Positions 1-7,621 of a stretch of DNA of 64,000 bases are shown here, one piece after another (the first letter of the stretch is position 1; every line of letters starts with the position of its first letter). The translations under genes were made by a program, and so were the position numbers. This stretch comes from an uncultured Acetobacterium sp. (GTDB lineage: Bacteria > Bacillota > Clostridia > Eubacteriales > Eubacteriaceae): positions 496,001 to 560,000 of the forward strand of contig NZ_OY760905.1 of the NCBI RefSeq assembly GCF_963664135.1, in the 5' to 3' direction. The notes beneath the pieces are model-generated. The model had not been told where the DNA came from, did no database searches, and was given only the letters and a program-made list of their open reading frames with translations.

Positions 1-2
1 AC

Positions 3-47
3 CGTGTCACGGTTATTAACCCTACACGGGATTTCCAAAGGCGGTGA
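3..47 (+). CDS. accD: C-terminal tail of accD (partial, inferred)
   Basis: An open frame enters from the left edge and stops with TGA at 45-47, ending ...NPTRDFQRR. This overlaps the ribosome-binding site of accA, the usual accD-accA order in Firmicutes. Only 14 residues are visible, so the identity as acetyl-CoA carboxylase carboxyltransferase beta subunit rests on position, not on the sequence. Confidence 0.45.
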   Translation, partial: RVTVINPTRDFQRR

Positions 48-52
48 TACAG

Positions 53-844
53 ATGGAAGCATATAAACGCGTGGCACTGGCCCGAAAAAAGACCCGCCCC
101 ACCGGACAAGATTTTATTGATAACTTATTTACTGATTTTATTGAACTTCATGGCGATCGCTGTTTCGGTGACGATCCGGCCATGATTACCGGTCTGGGCA
201 TGCTAATGGACATGCCGGTTACTGTCATCGCTCAGGAACGGGGTAAAAACACCAAATCCCGGGTTAAACGAAACTTCGGTTCATCCCATCCCGAGGGCTA
301 TCGAAAAGCGCTGCGGCAAATGAAACTGGCTGAGAAATTTAATCGTCCGATTGTCTGCTTGATTGATACCTCCGGGGCATTTTGTGGTATCGGTGCTGAA
401 GAGCGGGGACAGGGTCTTGCCATTGCCAACAACCTGATGGAAATGATGGGCCTTAAGGTGCCGATCCTGTCCATCGTTATCGGCGAGGGCGGCAGCGGTG
501 GTGCTCTGGCACTGGGTGTTGCCGACGAGGTTTGGATGCTGGAAAATGCCATTTACTCGGTGATCTCTCCCGAAGGATGTGCCAGCATTCTCTGGAAGGA
601 TGCATCTAAAACAAAAGAAGCCGCTAATTGTCTGAAACTGACTGCCCAGGATTTACTGGAACTTCAAGTCATTGATAAGATCATATCCGAGAATCATCGT
701 GATTTCAAAAACGTTTATCGGGAACTTAAAATTGGATTATATAAAAGTTTGCAGAAGAATCAAGCATTAGAAACTGATCAATTAACTGAAAATCGTTACC
801 AACGATTTCGCAAATACGGTGCCATTGAAACCGTGTCTGAGTAA
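53..844 (+). CDS. accA: Acetyl-CoA carboxylase carboxyltransferase subunit alpha
   Basis: AccA pairs with AccD to transfer the carboxyl group from biotin carrier protein to acetyl-CoA, giving malonyl-CoA for fatty acid synthesis in the cytoplasm. The family is recognised by ELHGDR, the HPEGYRKALR segment, the GIGAEERGQ loop and GEGGSGGALALGVAD. It is the short Firmicute form (263 aa). ATG 53 is chosen because an AAGGCGGTGAT Shine-Dalgarno ends four bases upstream; a GTG at 44 lies inside that site. The loop usually written DTPGAYPG reads DTSGAFCG here, an uncommon variant. A terminator follows, so it probably ends the fab/acc operon. Confidence 0.95.
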   Translation: MEAYKRVALARKKTRPTGQDFIDNLFTDFIELHGDRCFGDDPAMITGLGMLMDMPVTVIAQERGKNTKSRVKRNFGSSHPEGYRKALRQMKLAEKFNRPIVCLIDTSGAFCGIGAEERGQGLAIANNLMEMMGLKVPILSIVIGEGGSGGALALGVADEVWMLENAIYSVISPEGCASILWKDASKTKEAANCLKLTAQDLLELQVIDKIISENHRDFKNVYRELKIGLYKSLQKNQALETDQLTENRYQRFRKYGAIETVSE

Positions 845-867
845 TTATTTCAATAAACCGAACCTTG

Positions 868-904
868 AAAAGCAGATTACTACCCGTAGTTCTGCTTTTT
901 TTTT
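868..904 (+). terminator. Rho-independent terminator after accA
   Basis: AAAAGCAGA pairs with TCTGCTTTT, with an inner CTAC/GTAG stem, and is followed by a run of T. It closes the accA transcript before the eutL gene. Confidence 0.85.
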
Positions 905-982
905 ATTTACCAGGGACTGAAATAATGGTATTATAAACTATAAGTATAAATTTATTTAAAATTCAGAAAAGGAGATGATGCC

Positions 983-1627
983 ATGACTGGAGATAGAATT
1001 AAATGCAATATTATTTATAGTAAAATGCTAACCGCTGTTGAAGACATCATGTTGGAAGAGTTTGATTTGCCGGAGGGCTGTATTGATATCGGAATTTTTA
1101 CAACCCAATACGACGGTGTGGGCTACTGCGCAGCCGATGAAGCCACAAAAACCTCGAATGTGGATGTCGTTTATATTAAAACCCTTTATGGCGCCGGTGC
1201 AGGTCTCAATGACGGCCAGGTATTTGGAGTCATCACTGGACCCACTGTTTCTGATGTTGAAAGTGGTTTACGATACATTCGTGATTACGCTGAAAATAAA
1301 TCCAGTGTCTATAGTGTCACTGAAGATAACACCAACCTTATTTATGCTCAGCTGGTTCCTAAGATTGGAAAATATTTTTCAAAAACCTATGGCCTGCCGA
1401 TTGGTTCATCCATTGCTTTCTTGTTTGCTCCAGCCCTTGAGGGGGTTGTGGGTATAGATGAAGCATTAACGGTTGCTGATGTGGAAGTGGTTAAATTCTT
1501 TGGTCCCCCGACCAATTCAAATCTAAGTGGTGCCATCCTGACTGGGACCCAATCCAATTGCCGAACTGCTTGTGAAGCATTTAAAAATGCAATTATCAGC
1601 TGCGTGGAAGATCCCGTTGATTATTGA
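983..1627 (+). CDS. eutL: EutL-like bacterial microcompartment shell protein (orphan)
   Basis: A 214-aa tandem-BMC-domain protein of the EutL type, which forms trimeric pseudohexamer tiles in the ethanolamine-utilisation microcompartment shell and can gate substrate. Family marks are YCAADEATK near residue 50, the LYGAGAGLNDGQV stretch, the second-domain APALEGVVGIDEAL and the closing LTGTQSNCRTACEAF. Length is close to the roughly 219 aa of EutL. The start has a strong AAAGGAGATG site. It stands alone between two terminators, with no other eut, pdu or shell gene in the window, which is odd since shell genes normally lie in large operons. It may supply shells encoded elsewhere or be a remnant. 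Confidence 0.88.
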   Translation: MTGDRIKCNIIYSKMLTAVEDIMLEEFDLPEGCIDIGIFTTQYDGVGYCAADEATKTSNVDVVYIKTLYGAGAGLNDGQVFGVITGPTVSDVESGLRYIRDYAENKSSVYSVTEDNTNLIYAQLVPKIGKYFSKTYGLPIGSSIAFLFAPALEGVVGIDEALTVADVEVVKFFGPPTNSNLSGAILTGTQSNCRTACEAFKNAIISCVEDPVDY

Positions 1628-1650
1628 GCCTTAATTTTATTATAAATGCA

Positions 1651-1679
1651 AAAGAACCGTCATTAGACGGTTCTTTTTT
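1651..1679. terminator. Bidirectional terminator between eutL and the zinc-ribbon gene
   Basis: AAGAACCGTC-ATTA-GACGGTTCTT with T runs on the plus strand and A/T flanks that serve the convergent minus-strand gene as well. Confidence 0.9.
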
Positions 1680-1688
1680 AGTCATATT

Positions 1689-2255
1689 TTAATAATAATA
1701 CATGGAGTTTAACATCGATGCGACAATGGCCGCCACAATGCTGGAGAAGATGATGGAAAGGACAATGCCGATTCCCATAAAGATCAATGTCGCCCAAGCA
1801 AAATGTTTTTTGGTGGTGCTGGTTTTAGAATCAACACTCCAAATAATCAGCATAACAATATTGACAATCGGTAAGTACAACAGCAACAGCGTCAGCATCC
1901 AGTCACCCAGAGTCATGGGGACTTCGGTATTTTCAACGGCAGCCTGACGTTGGGTTGGAGTCTTAACAGGGGCTGAAGTTGTTGTAATGGTTTCCGAGAC
2001 GACAATTTCTTCCTCGACAATACCATCAGCGATAATTTCATCCGCTACAATTTCGTGAGATAAGATTTCTTCGTCTGGAGTTTCATCAGGAATCTCTTTT
2101 CCAGAAACATCATGAGAAAGATTTTCGTTATCGAAAACGCCAGCAGTGAAATCTTCTTCCCCACCAACATTTTCCTTTAACACATTACCACAATTACCAC
2201 AAACTGCATCATCTGGACCGATACCGGCATAACATTTTGGACAATACTTTGCCAT
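1689..2255 (-). CDS. Zinc-ribbon membrane protein with acidic repeat-like linker
   Basis: About 188 aa. The N-terminus carries a zinc ribbon, CPKC...CGNC (residues about 5-25). An acidic low-complexity middle follows with EIVADEIIADGIVEEEIV-type repeats. At the C-terminus there are two hydrophobic helices (about 115-140 and 150-180), as in small zinc-ribbon/DUF4870-like membrane proteins. ATG 2255 is preferred over GTG 2264 because AAGGATG lies just upstream of it and the GTG sits on that site. The linker resembles the repeats in the protein at 7622-8113. Function unknown; it probably sits in the cytoplasmic membrane. Confidence 0.75.
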   Translation of the reverse strand: MAKYCPKCYAGIGPDDAVCGNCGNVLKENVGGEEDFTAGVFDNENLSHDVSGKEIPDETPDEEILSHEIVADEIIADGIVEEEIVVSETITTTSAPVKTPTQRQAAVENTEVPMTLGDWMLTLLLLYLPIVNIVMLIIWSVDSKTSTTKKHFAWATLIFMGIGIVLSIIFSSIVAAIVASMLNSMYYY

Positions 2256-2315
2256 TGCGCTCACATCCTTTTTATTTTATTCTATCATAAAAGTGTGATG
2301 ATTTCAAAATATAAT

Positions 2316-2810
2316 TTAGGATATAACTTCAATTTTCTTGATAATTTGATCTTCATAGGGTTTGTCTGATCGATCCCGATCCACAGCAACGATTGTATCA
2401 GCTGTTTCGATTCCTGAAATCACCTTACCAAAAGCGGCATATTGGCCGTCCAAAAATGGGGCATCATCAACCATGATAAAAAATTGCGAACCGGCAGAAT
2501 CCGGCATCCCGGAACGAGCCATTGAAATCACACCTTTTACATGTTTAAGGTCGTTAGTAATGCTATTTCCTGAAAATTCGCCTTTAATGGTGTGTCCTGG
2601 GCCACCCATACCAGTTCCCTGGGGACATCCGCCCTGAATCATAAAACCAGGAATGACCCGGTGAAAGATTAAACCATTATAAAATCCATCATTGACTAAG
2701 GTTAAAAAATTTTCTACTGTAATAGGAGCAATTTCGGGATATAGCTCCACTTCCATCGTTTGGCCATTTTCCATTTCAATTTTTACAATTGGATTTGCTG
2801 TTTCTGACAT
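2316..2810 (-). CDS. Cyclophilin-type peptidyl-prolyl cis-trans isomerase
   Basis: A 164-aa single-domain cyclophilin that catalyses cis-trans isomerisation of X-Pro bonds. Diagnostic segments are FHRVIPGFMIQGG (with the catalytic Arg), the MARSGMPDSAGSQFFI core and FLDGQYAAFGKV. No signal peptide, so it is cytoplasmic. ATG 2810 is chosen for its GGAGG at the right distance. It is transcribed alone, downstream of the CODH operon, with a short hairpin between. Confidence 0.95.
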   Translation of the reverse strand: MSETANPIVKIEMENGQTMEVELYPEIAPITVENFLTLVNDGFYNGLIFHRVIPGFMIQGGCPQGTGMGGPGHTIKGEFSGNSITNDLKHVKGVISMARSGMPDSAGSQFFIMVDDAPFLDGQYAAFGKVISGIETADTIVAVDRDRSDKPYEDQIIKKIEVIS

Positions 2811-2918
2811 TATTTCCTCCAAAATTTTCGTTTAATTTTCATTTCATTTTAGTATACACTAAAAGAAATAAAATGAAAAGAGGTTCGCCGGAGTCTTAAG
2901 TTTTTTGCGACTTAAGAT

Positions 2919-4151
2919 TTAAACAGCGTAGCAATATTCACCAGTTCGCTGATTCAGATCATAAAAATCAGAGTAACTCAGACTAAACACATCTTTATTA
3001 ATACCCGAAACATCGATTTTATTCTTGATCAGATATTGCCAGAAGCCAGTGCCCCCCATGTTCCCCTGAATAATAACGCCCTGGACGACTCCATTTTTCA
3101 TGACGACTTTCTGATAATTATTGCGATCCTCCCGAATGAAAATATCGCAGTTTTCTTCAGGTTCCGGGTTGATGTTTCCCAGCGATAAGGTCGTAAGTCC
3201 ATAGAAGTTAACGGTATTTTTAAGCGCATAGCGATCTTCATATAAGAGTTTTTCGCCAAGCATGTTAATCGCGGCAATTTTTCCCTGTTTCACAGCATTC
3301 GGCCAAATCCCGGCAATTCCGGTAACATCCCCAGCCGCATAAATGTCATTTACATTTGTCTTAAGATCATCTCCGACTAAAATGGCATGGTTCGTTGCAA
3401 TCCCCGAACCCTCTGTAAAGTTAAAGGCTGGCCGAACCCCGGCAGCGATCACAATAACGTCTGCCGGAACGACTTTACCACTGGCGAGATGGATCATTTT
3501 TCCCCGTCCCACTTCATCCACATCAACAGAAACGACCTTATCCTTTAAAATAAATTCAGCTCCGGCATTTTCAAAAAGTTGTTGGTAAGCCTGAGCCGAT
3601 TTTTTATCAAGCTGCAAACTCATCACATCTTCCGTCATTTCGATGACCGTTACTTTTAAACCACGCTCCAGCATCGCCACTGCAGCATCCATTCCGACGA
3701 GACCGGCACCGATCACCACCGCATTTTTTGCGGTATCACATTCGATATCCAGCAGTTGAGCATCCTTCAAGTCCCGGAATCCATAGACTTTTTTTGACTC
3801 CCGAAGCCCCGGGATTGGTGGGATGAAATAAGACGCCCCAGTGGCGATCAACAACTTGTCATAGCTAATATTTTGATTGTCATGAGTTTTTACAAACTTT
3901 TTATCTGTCTCTATTCCGATTACGGTGGTGTTATTCAGCCAGGCAATCTTGTTCGTTTCAAAGAAATCCTCGGGAATAAAATTGACGCCTTTGGTATCGC
4001 GTTCATGCCCCAAAAATTTATGGAGCATACAACGGGAATGAACACGGTCTTCTTTGGAAATGATTACGACTTCAGTATTAGGTTCTGAAGCTTTAATTGT
4101 TTTAGCCGCACTGATTCCGGCAGCACTGGCACCGATTATTACAATTTTCAT
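2919..4151 (-). CDS. FAD-dependent NAD(P)H oxidoreductase of the CODH operon
   Basis: A 410-aa pyridine-nucleotide-disulfide-type flavoprotein of the rubredoxin/nitrite-reductase FAD family. It has an N-terminal FAD site (VIIGASAAGISAA), a central NAD(P) fold (VVIGAGLVGMDAAVAMLERG) and the second FAD motif (NDIYAAGDVT). CMLHK near residue 45 may hold a redox Cys. Its ATG overlaps the cooF stop (ATGA at 4148-4151), so the two are translationally coupled. This cooS-cooF-flavoprotein order is known in carboxydotrophs and acetogens and is thought to pass CO-derived electrons from the CooF ferredoxin to NAD(P). That role is inferred here. Confidence 0.88.
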   Translation of the reverse strand: MKIVIIGASAAGISAAKTIKASEPNTEVVIISKEDRVHSRCMLHKFLGHERDTKGVNFIPEDFFETNKIAWLNNTTVIGIETDKKFVKTHDNQNISYDKLLIATGASYFIPPIPGLRESKKVYGFRDLKDAQLLDIECDTAKNAVVIGAGLVGMDAAVAMLERGLKVTVIEMTEDVMSLQLDKKSAQAYQQLFENAGAEFILKDKVVSVDVDEVGRGKMIHLASGKVVPADVIVIAAGVRPAFNFTEGSGIATNHAILVGDDLKTNVNDIYAAGDVTGIAGIWPNAVKQGKIAAINMLGEKLLYEDRYALKNTVNFYGLTTLSLGNINPEPEENCDIFIREDRNNYQKVVMKNGVVQGVIIQGNMGGTGFWQYLIKNKIDVSGINKDVFSLSYSDFYDLNQRTGEYCYAV

Positions 4152-4597
4152 CTGCTTACCTCTTTCACTTCGATGGCTTTTTTGGGACAAGCTTTGACAC
4201 AGCTCGGTCCATCGGGTTTATCATCGCAGAAATCACATTTGATAATCTTGGTCCGGGTTTGTTTGTCTGGTTTTAAAACCCCATAAGGACAATTCATCAC
4301 GCACATGTAGCAGGCAGCACATTTTGTTTCATCATACTGTACATGCCCAGTTATAGGATCTTTTTCCAGCGCACCGCTCATGCAGGACAGTACACATTCT
4401 GGTTCGTCACAGTGGCGACAGAAAATTGGCAGATAGCCCTTCTGAGCATCGAATTTAATAAAGTTACGTGTTTCCGCATCAGGACTTTGCATATTCACAG
4501 TGTAAAAATTACTGCCTTCCTCATGGGCACTGATACAGGCGATGTTGCAGTTCAGACAGCCATCGCATTTTTCACGATCAATGATGATTCGTTTCAT
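4148..4597 (-). CDS. cooF: CooF-type 4Fe-4S ferredoxin subunit of CODH
   Basis: A 149-aa polyferredoxin that takes electrons from CooS. Cysteine clusters are CDGCLNCNIAC (N-terminal), CRHCDEPECVLSC, CAACYMCVMNC and CDFCDDKPDGPSC...C, enough for four [4Fe-4S] clusters as usual for CooF/HycB-like proteins. It lies 12 bases downstream of cooS with its own GGAGG site and overlaps the flavoprotein gene by four bases. Confidence 0.92.
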   Translation of the reverse strand: MKRIIIDREKCDGCLNCNIACISAHEEGSNFYTVNMQSPDAETRNFIKFDAQKGYLPIFCRHCDEPECVLSCMSGALEKDPITGHVQYDETKCAACYMCVMNCPYGVLKPDKQTRTKIIKCDFCDDKPDGPSCVKACPKKAIEVKEVSR

Positions 4598-4609
4598 GAT
4601 TACACCTCC

Positions 4610-6493
4610 TTAGATGTTTAATTCCTGACGTTTTTTTTCGATGATAGCATCCAGGGTTTCAGCCGCTGATTTGGCATTGTCATCGATGATCAGTTGTCCC
4701 CCGGTGAGGTTTAACATATCCTGGGTGAACACTTGAACAGCCACCGGACTTCCGGTAACGAACGGCGGTAATCCTAAATGAAGCGGTAAACCAAGGGCTA
4801 AACCAAAGGCGCCATCTGCCAAAGCTTGTTCTTCAAGCCATTGGGGTGCTGATAAAACAAGTGGCAATTGTGGCAAATCCACACCAATAGCTTCGGCCAG
4901 TTCAGTAGCGACCAGCTCCAGCCGACCGATTGCCAGACATGGGCCGAAGTTTAAAACCGGCGGAATACCCAGACTTTCACATACTGCTCGTAGTTTGGGA
5001 CTAGCCAGAGATGCGGCTGAAGGCGACATCAGGCCAACGTTTTCCAATCCACCTGATGAACAACCGGCCGATAAAACCAGAATATCTTTGGCAATCAATT
5101 CTTTGACCAGATTAACAGTCAGTACATCATGGCCGCCAGCAGTTAGGCTAGAACATCCCACAACCCCAGCAATTCCTTTAATTTCACCTTTTACGATTAA
5201 ATCAATCAGCGGTTTCCAGGTACCACCGAGGAATGATTTCAGGGAGCCTTCGCTGACACCAGTTAAGGTATCGTTGTTCCCGTGATCAGTATCCATATTC
5301 AAGGCGATTACTCCCCTTCTTTCCTGATATGCTTTTATCACAGCATCAATGATTTCATTACTTTGGGTTTCTTTTTCTTCAAAGACAAACGGCTTCATTT
5401 CGGCATTGGCTTTTTTAGAAACATCATCTATGCAGATTTGTTTGATTTTAAATTCATCACAGATTGGCTCAATCCCTGGCAGGGTACAGTTGAACTCAGA
5501 TAATACGGCATCAATAGCGCCAGTGGCTAAAATCGCCTCACTGGTAAAGTTATTGCCAGCATGTCCGTTAAACACCTCTTGGTAATGTTCGCCGCGCAAT
5601 TGAAGGTCCTGACCAACACAGGTACATCCCACTAATTTAAACCCTTTAGCACCGACAGCTTTTGCTTTTTCAATCACATCATCCTGAATCAGTCGATCTT
5701 GTAAATAGGCAAACATGGAGTGCTGATGGCCGGTGATCATAATGTTGATATAATCTGTATCAATGACCCGTAAGCCAACTGGCGCCAAGCGAATAGCTGG
5801 TTCACCCAGCATAACATCATTTAAAAGGTTTGTTAAGGTTAGACCATATAGTCCTGTGGAAATACCCAGTTTCAAGCAATTCAAATACATATCTACGGGA
5901 TCCGAATTAAGATTGGTGGATGTTTTAACAACACCAGCAAACACTTCTGATTTGGCTCCACCGGGCAAGATACCCAGTTCTTTCCAACGGTCAAACCGCG
6001 GTTTATAAGCCATTTTTTCGACTAGTTCCATCTTTACATAGTCTGGTTTATATAAATCAGCCAAAACCATATCGGCAATTTTTTCGGCACAGATATATTC
6101 GTCAGTTTCATCGATTTCAAATATTTCAGCCAATTTTGCAAGGGCGACTTTACCTTTTAATAACCCTTTGCTTGCTGCTGTTTTCTTGAGCATAAGTGCT
6201 GTGTTTTCAACAATATGAATATAACATCCGGATCCAGCTGAAACGGCTCTCAAAAAGTTTCTGGCTACCATCGTATCAGCTGTGGCACCACAAACACCTT
6301 TGGGGCCATCGGGAGTGATTCGACATGGCCCATTTGAACAGAGCCGGCAGCAGATTCCTTGCAATCCGAATCCGCATTTGACACTTTGTCCTTCCATCCG
6401 GTGATGGGATGTATCCACACTGAGATTGGAAATAAATGTTTCCAGTTTTTGGTCCGCACTTGCACAGGTTTTACAGCTAAAATTTGAATTCAT
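4610..6493 (-). CDS. cooS: Anaerobic Ni-Fe carbon monoxide dehydrogenase catalytic subunit
   Basis: CooS interconverts CO and CO2 at the Ni-Fe-S C-cluster. At 627 aa it has the usual size. The N-terminus shows the D- and B-cluster cysteines (C40, C48, C49, C52, C57 in KCGFGLQGICCRLC...GPC). C-cluster positions are recognisable but divergent: GHQHS where most have GHNP, GCTCVGQD for GICCTGNE, NCTLP for QCIMP, GVVGCSS for GVVGCNN, SAGCSSGG for TTGCAAGA, and NFGPCLA for HMGSCVD. The ligand Cys and His therefore appear to remain. It is not the ACS-linked form, since no acs genes adjoin. First gene of a cooS-cooF-flavoprotein operon, with GGAGGG before ATG 6493. Confidence 0.93.
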   Translation of the reverse strand: MNSNFSCKTCASADQKLETFISNLSVDTSHHRMEGQSVKCGFGLQGICCRLCSNGPCRITPDGPKGVCGATADTMVARNFLRAVSAGSGCYIHIVENTALMLKKTAASKGLLKGKVALAKLAEIFEIDETDEYICAEKIADMVLADLYKPDYVKMELVEKMAYKPRFDRWKELGILPGGAKSEVFAGVVKTSTNLNSDPVDMYLNCLKLGISTGLYGLTLTNLLNDVMLGEPAIRLAPVGLRVIDTDYINIMITGHQHSMFAYLQDRLIQDDVIEKAKAVGAKGFKLVGCTCVGQDLQLRGEHYQEVFNGHAGNNFTSEAILATGAIDAVLSEFNCTLPGIEPICDEFKIKQICIDDVSKKANAEMKPFVFEEKETQSNEIIDAVIKAYQERRGVIALNMDTDHGNNDTLTGVSEGSLKSFLGGTWKPLIDLIVKGEIKGIAGVVGCSSLTAGGHDVLTVNLVKELIAKDILVLSAGCSSGGLENVGLMSPSAASLASPKLRAVCESLGIPPVLNFGPCLAIGRLELVATELAEAIGVDLPQLPLVLSAPQWLEEQALADGAFGLALGLPLHLGLPPFVTGSPVAVQVFTQDMLNLTGGQLIIDDNAKSAAETLDAIIEKKRQELNI

Positions 6494-6821
6494 ATGATAC
6501 CCTCCAATAATTTTGAATTTGGCACTCGCAACTAGTTTTAAATTATCTACTTTCTAATAATTGCGTTTCTAAATGCCATTAACAGTTAATTTTAATTGAG
6601 TGCTTTCCAAAAAACTAAATCCTAACACATTCAGATCTTTCTGATTTTCATCTCATCAATCATTTTTAAGATACTATGATAAAAAGATTAAGCCTCTCTA
6701 TCGAAAATGTTAAAGATGATACTTGAATTGTCTAGATTTTTAAGAATATTATGTTATATTTGTACGGTTTAAAATGTTTTGGTTTCTTTGAAAGAATCAC
6801 TCTTATTAAAATCATGATTAT

Positions 6822-6850
6822 ATTATAGATCTGGAATAAATATTTGTCAA
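6822..6850 (-). promoter_or_regulatory. Consensus sigma-A promoter of the cooS operon
   Basis: On the minus strand TTGACA and TATAAT are separated by 17 bases, both perfect. Transcription would begin near 6815, giving a leader of about 320 nt before cooS ATG 6493. I recognised no known riboswitch in that leader (6494-6815), which is AT-rich. Confidence 0.85.
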
Positions 6851-6876
6851 GAATCATTCATGATAAATATTTGTCA
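6836..6876 (-). repeat. Two operator-like direct repeats overlapping the cooS promoter
   Basis: ATAAATATTTGTCA occurs at 6836-6849 and again at 6863-6876, 27 bases apart. The upstream copy is part of a near palindrome (6861-6876, TGATAAATATTTGTCA). The downstream copy overlaps the -35 box. The layout suits a dimeric repressor or activator. The Fur/PerR-like gene just upstream and CRP/FNR-family proteins are both candidates; which one binds is unknown. Confidence 0.6.
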
Positions 6877-6883
6877 TGTCAAA

Positions 6884-6918
6884 AAAATAAAAAGCCTGAT
6901 AACTGAATATCAGACTTC
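6884..6918 (-). terminator. Terminator of the fur-like gene
   Basis: Minus-strand stem AAGTCTGAT/ATCAGGCTT followed by TTTTTATTTTTTT. It separates the regulator transcript from the cooS promoter, so cooS is a separate transcription unit. Confidence 0.8.
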
Positions 6919-6980
6919 TTAAAGATGTTAAACATTTAATCATTTTGAATAGTAACAAAGAGTTGGTTTCTCAATTGAGA

Positions 6981-7394
6981 TTAAGCGAACAGAGACACTT
7001 CCATACGATTTAGTGAAACATCATTTGGTAGTTTATCTTTGAAATAATCAGCCAATAAAACTTCCAATTCTGGATCATAGTAATCACAAATCCCATTGTT
7101 TTCTTTGTTGTATATATGTACATGAAACTGGGTGTTTGCATCAAAGCGCATTACTTCCTGATTATCCTTGAGTTTTAAAATCAGCCCTTTTTCTGAGAAA
7201 GTTTCTAAAATATTATAAATTGTCCCAACTGACATCACATATCCCTGGTTTTCAAGTGCTTCCATCAACATATCAGCACTGGGATGGGATGTCATTTCTG
7301 ATAATACTTTTAAAACACTAATTCGTTGTGGTGTGGCTTTCAATCCAACACTACGGATCATGTCAGTGTACATTTGTATCTTTTTATTTTTCAT
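6981..7394 (-). CDS. Fur/PerR-family metal- or peroxide-responsive regulator
   Basis: A 137-aa winged-helix regulator of the ferric-uptake family: LKATPQRISVLKVL, SVGTIYNILETFSEKGLI (recognition helix) and the FHVHIYNKEN metal region. The two CxxC structural zinc motifs of typical Fur and PerR are absent (single Cys near residue 106), so it is an atypical member. It sits directly upstream of the CODH operon but has its own promoter and terminator. Control of cooS by metal or oxidative stress is plausible from position and from the repeats at 6836-6876, but unproven. Confidence 0.87.
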   Translation of the reverse strand: MKNKKIQMYTDMIRSVGLKATPQRISVLKVLSEMTSHPSADMLMEALENQGYVMSVGTIYNILETFSEKGLILKLKDNQEVMRFDANTQFHVHIYNKENNGICDYYDPELEVLLADYFKDKLPNDVSLNRMEVSLFA

Positions 7395-7431
7395 GATTAA
7401 GAATAACTCCTAACTAATAATTTGTTTCTTA

Positions 7432-7460
7432 ATTATAGTACGATTAGATAATTTTGTCAA
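7432..7460 (-). promoter_or_regulatory. Consensus sigma-A promoter of the fur-like gene
   Basis: Minus-strand TTGACA, 17-base spacer, TATAAT; about 38 bases before the start codon, with AGGAG in the leader. Confidence 0.85.
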
Positions 7461-7482
7461 ACTTCTTTTGATTTTTTCATAA

Positions 7483-7572
7483 AAAAAGTGTCCGCTTTGT
7501 CATTATCTTAAGATTACTTATGATTGCTTGTAAACAATCTCCGTAATCAGATAAATGGGTTCTCGGACACTT
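7483..7572 (-). terminator. Long multi-stem hairpin terminator or small structured RNA
   Basis: Four nested complementary pairs lie inside one element: AAGTGTCCG/CGGACACTT (7487-7495, 7564-7572), TTATCT/AGATAA (7503-7508, 7549-7554), GATTAC/GTAATC (7512-7517, 7543-7548) and GATTG/CAATC (7522-7526, 7535-7539). On the minus strand the outer stem runs into TTTTTTT, so it can end transcription of the gene at 7622-8113. It is much longer than an ordinary terminator. Confidence 0.75.
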
Positions 7573-7621
7573 AATACCAACGTTTCTTTTGATCAATCAT
7601 CATTTAGTCATCTCTCACTCA

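Noticed and set aside
1038..1457. 139-codon open frame inside eutL
   Set aside because: Alternative frame of a well-supported shell protein gene; no start signal.
2894..2917. TCTTAAGT/ACTTAAGA hairpin as terminator of the CODH operon
   Set aside because: No T run on the minus strand; too weak to call.
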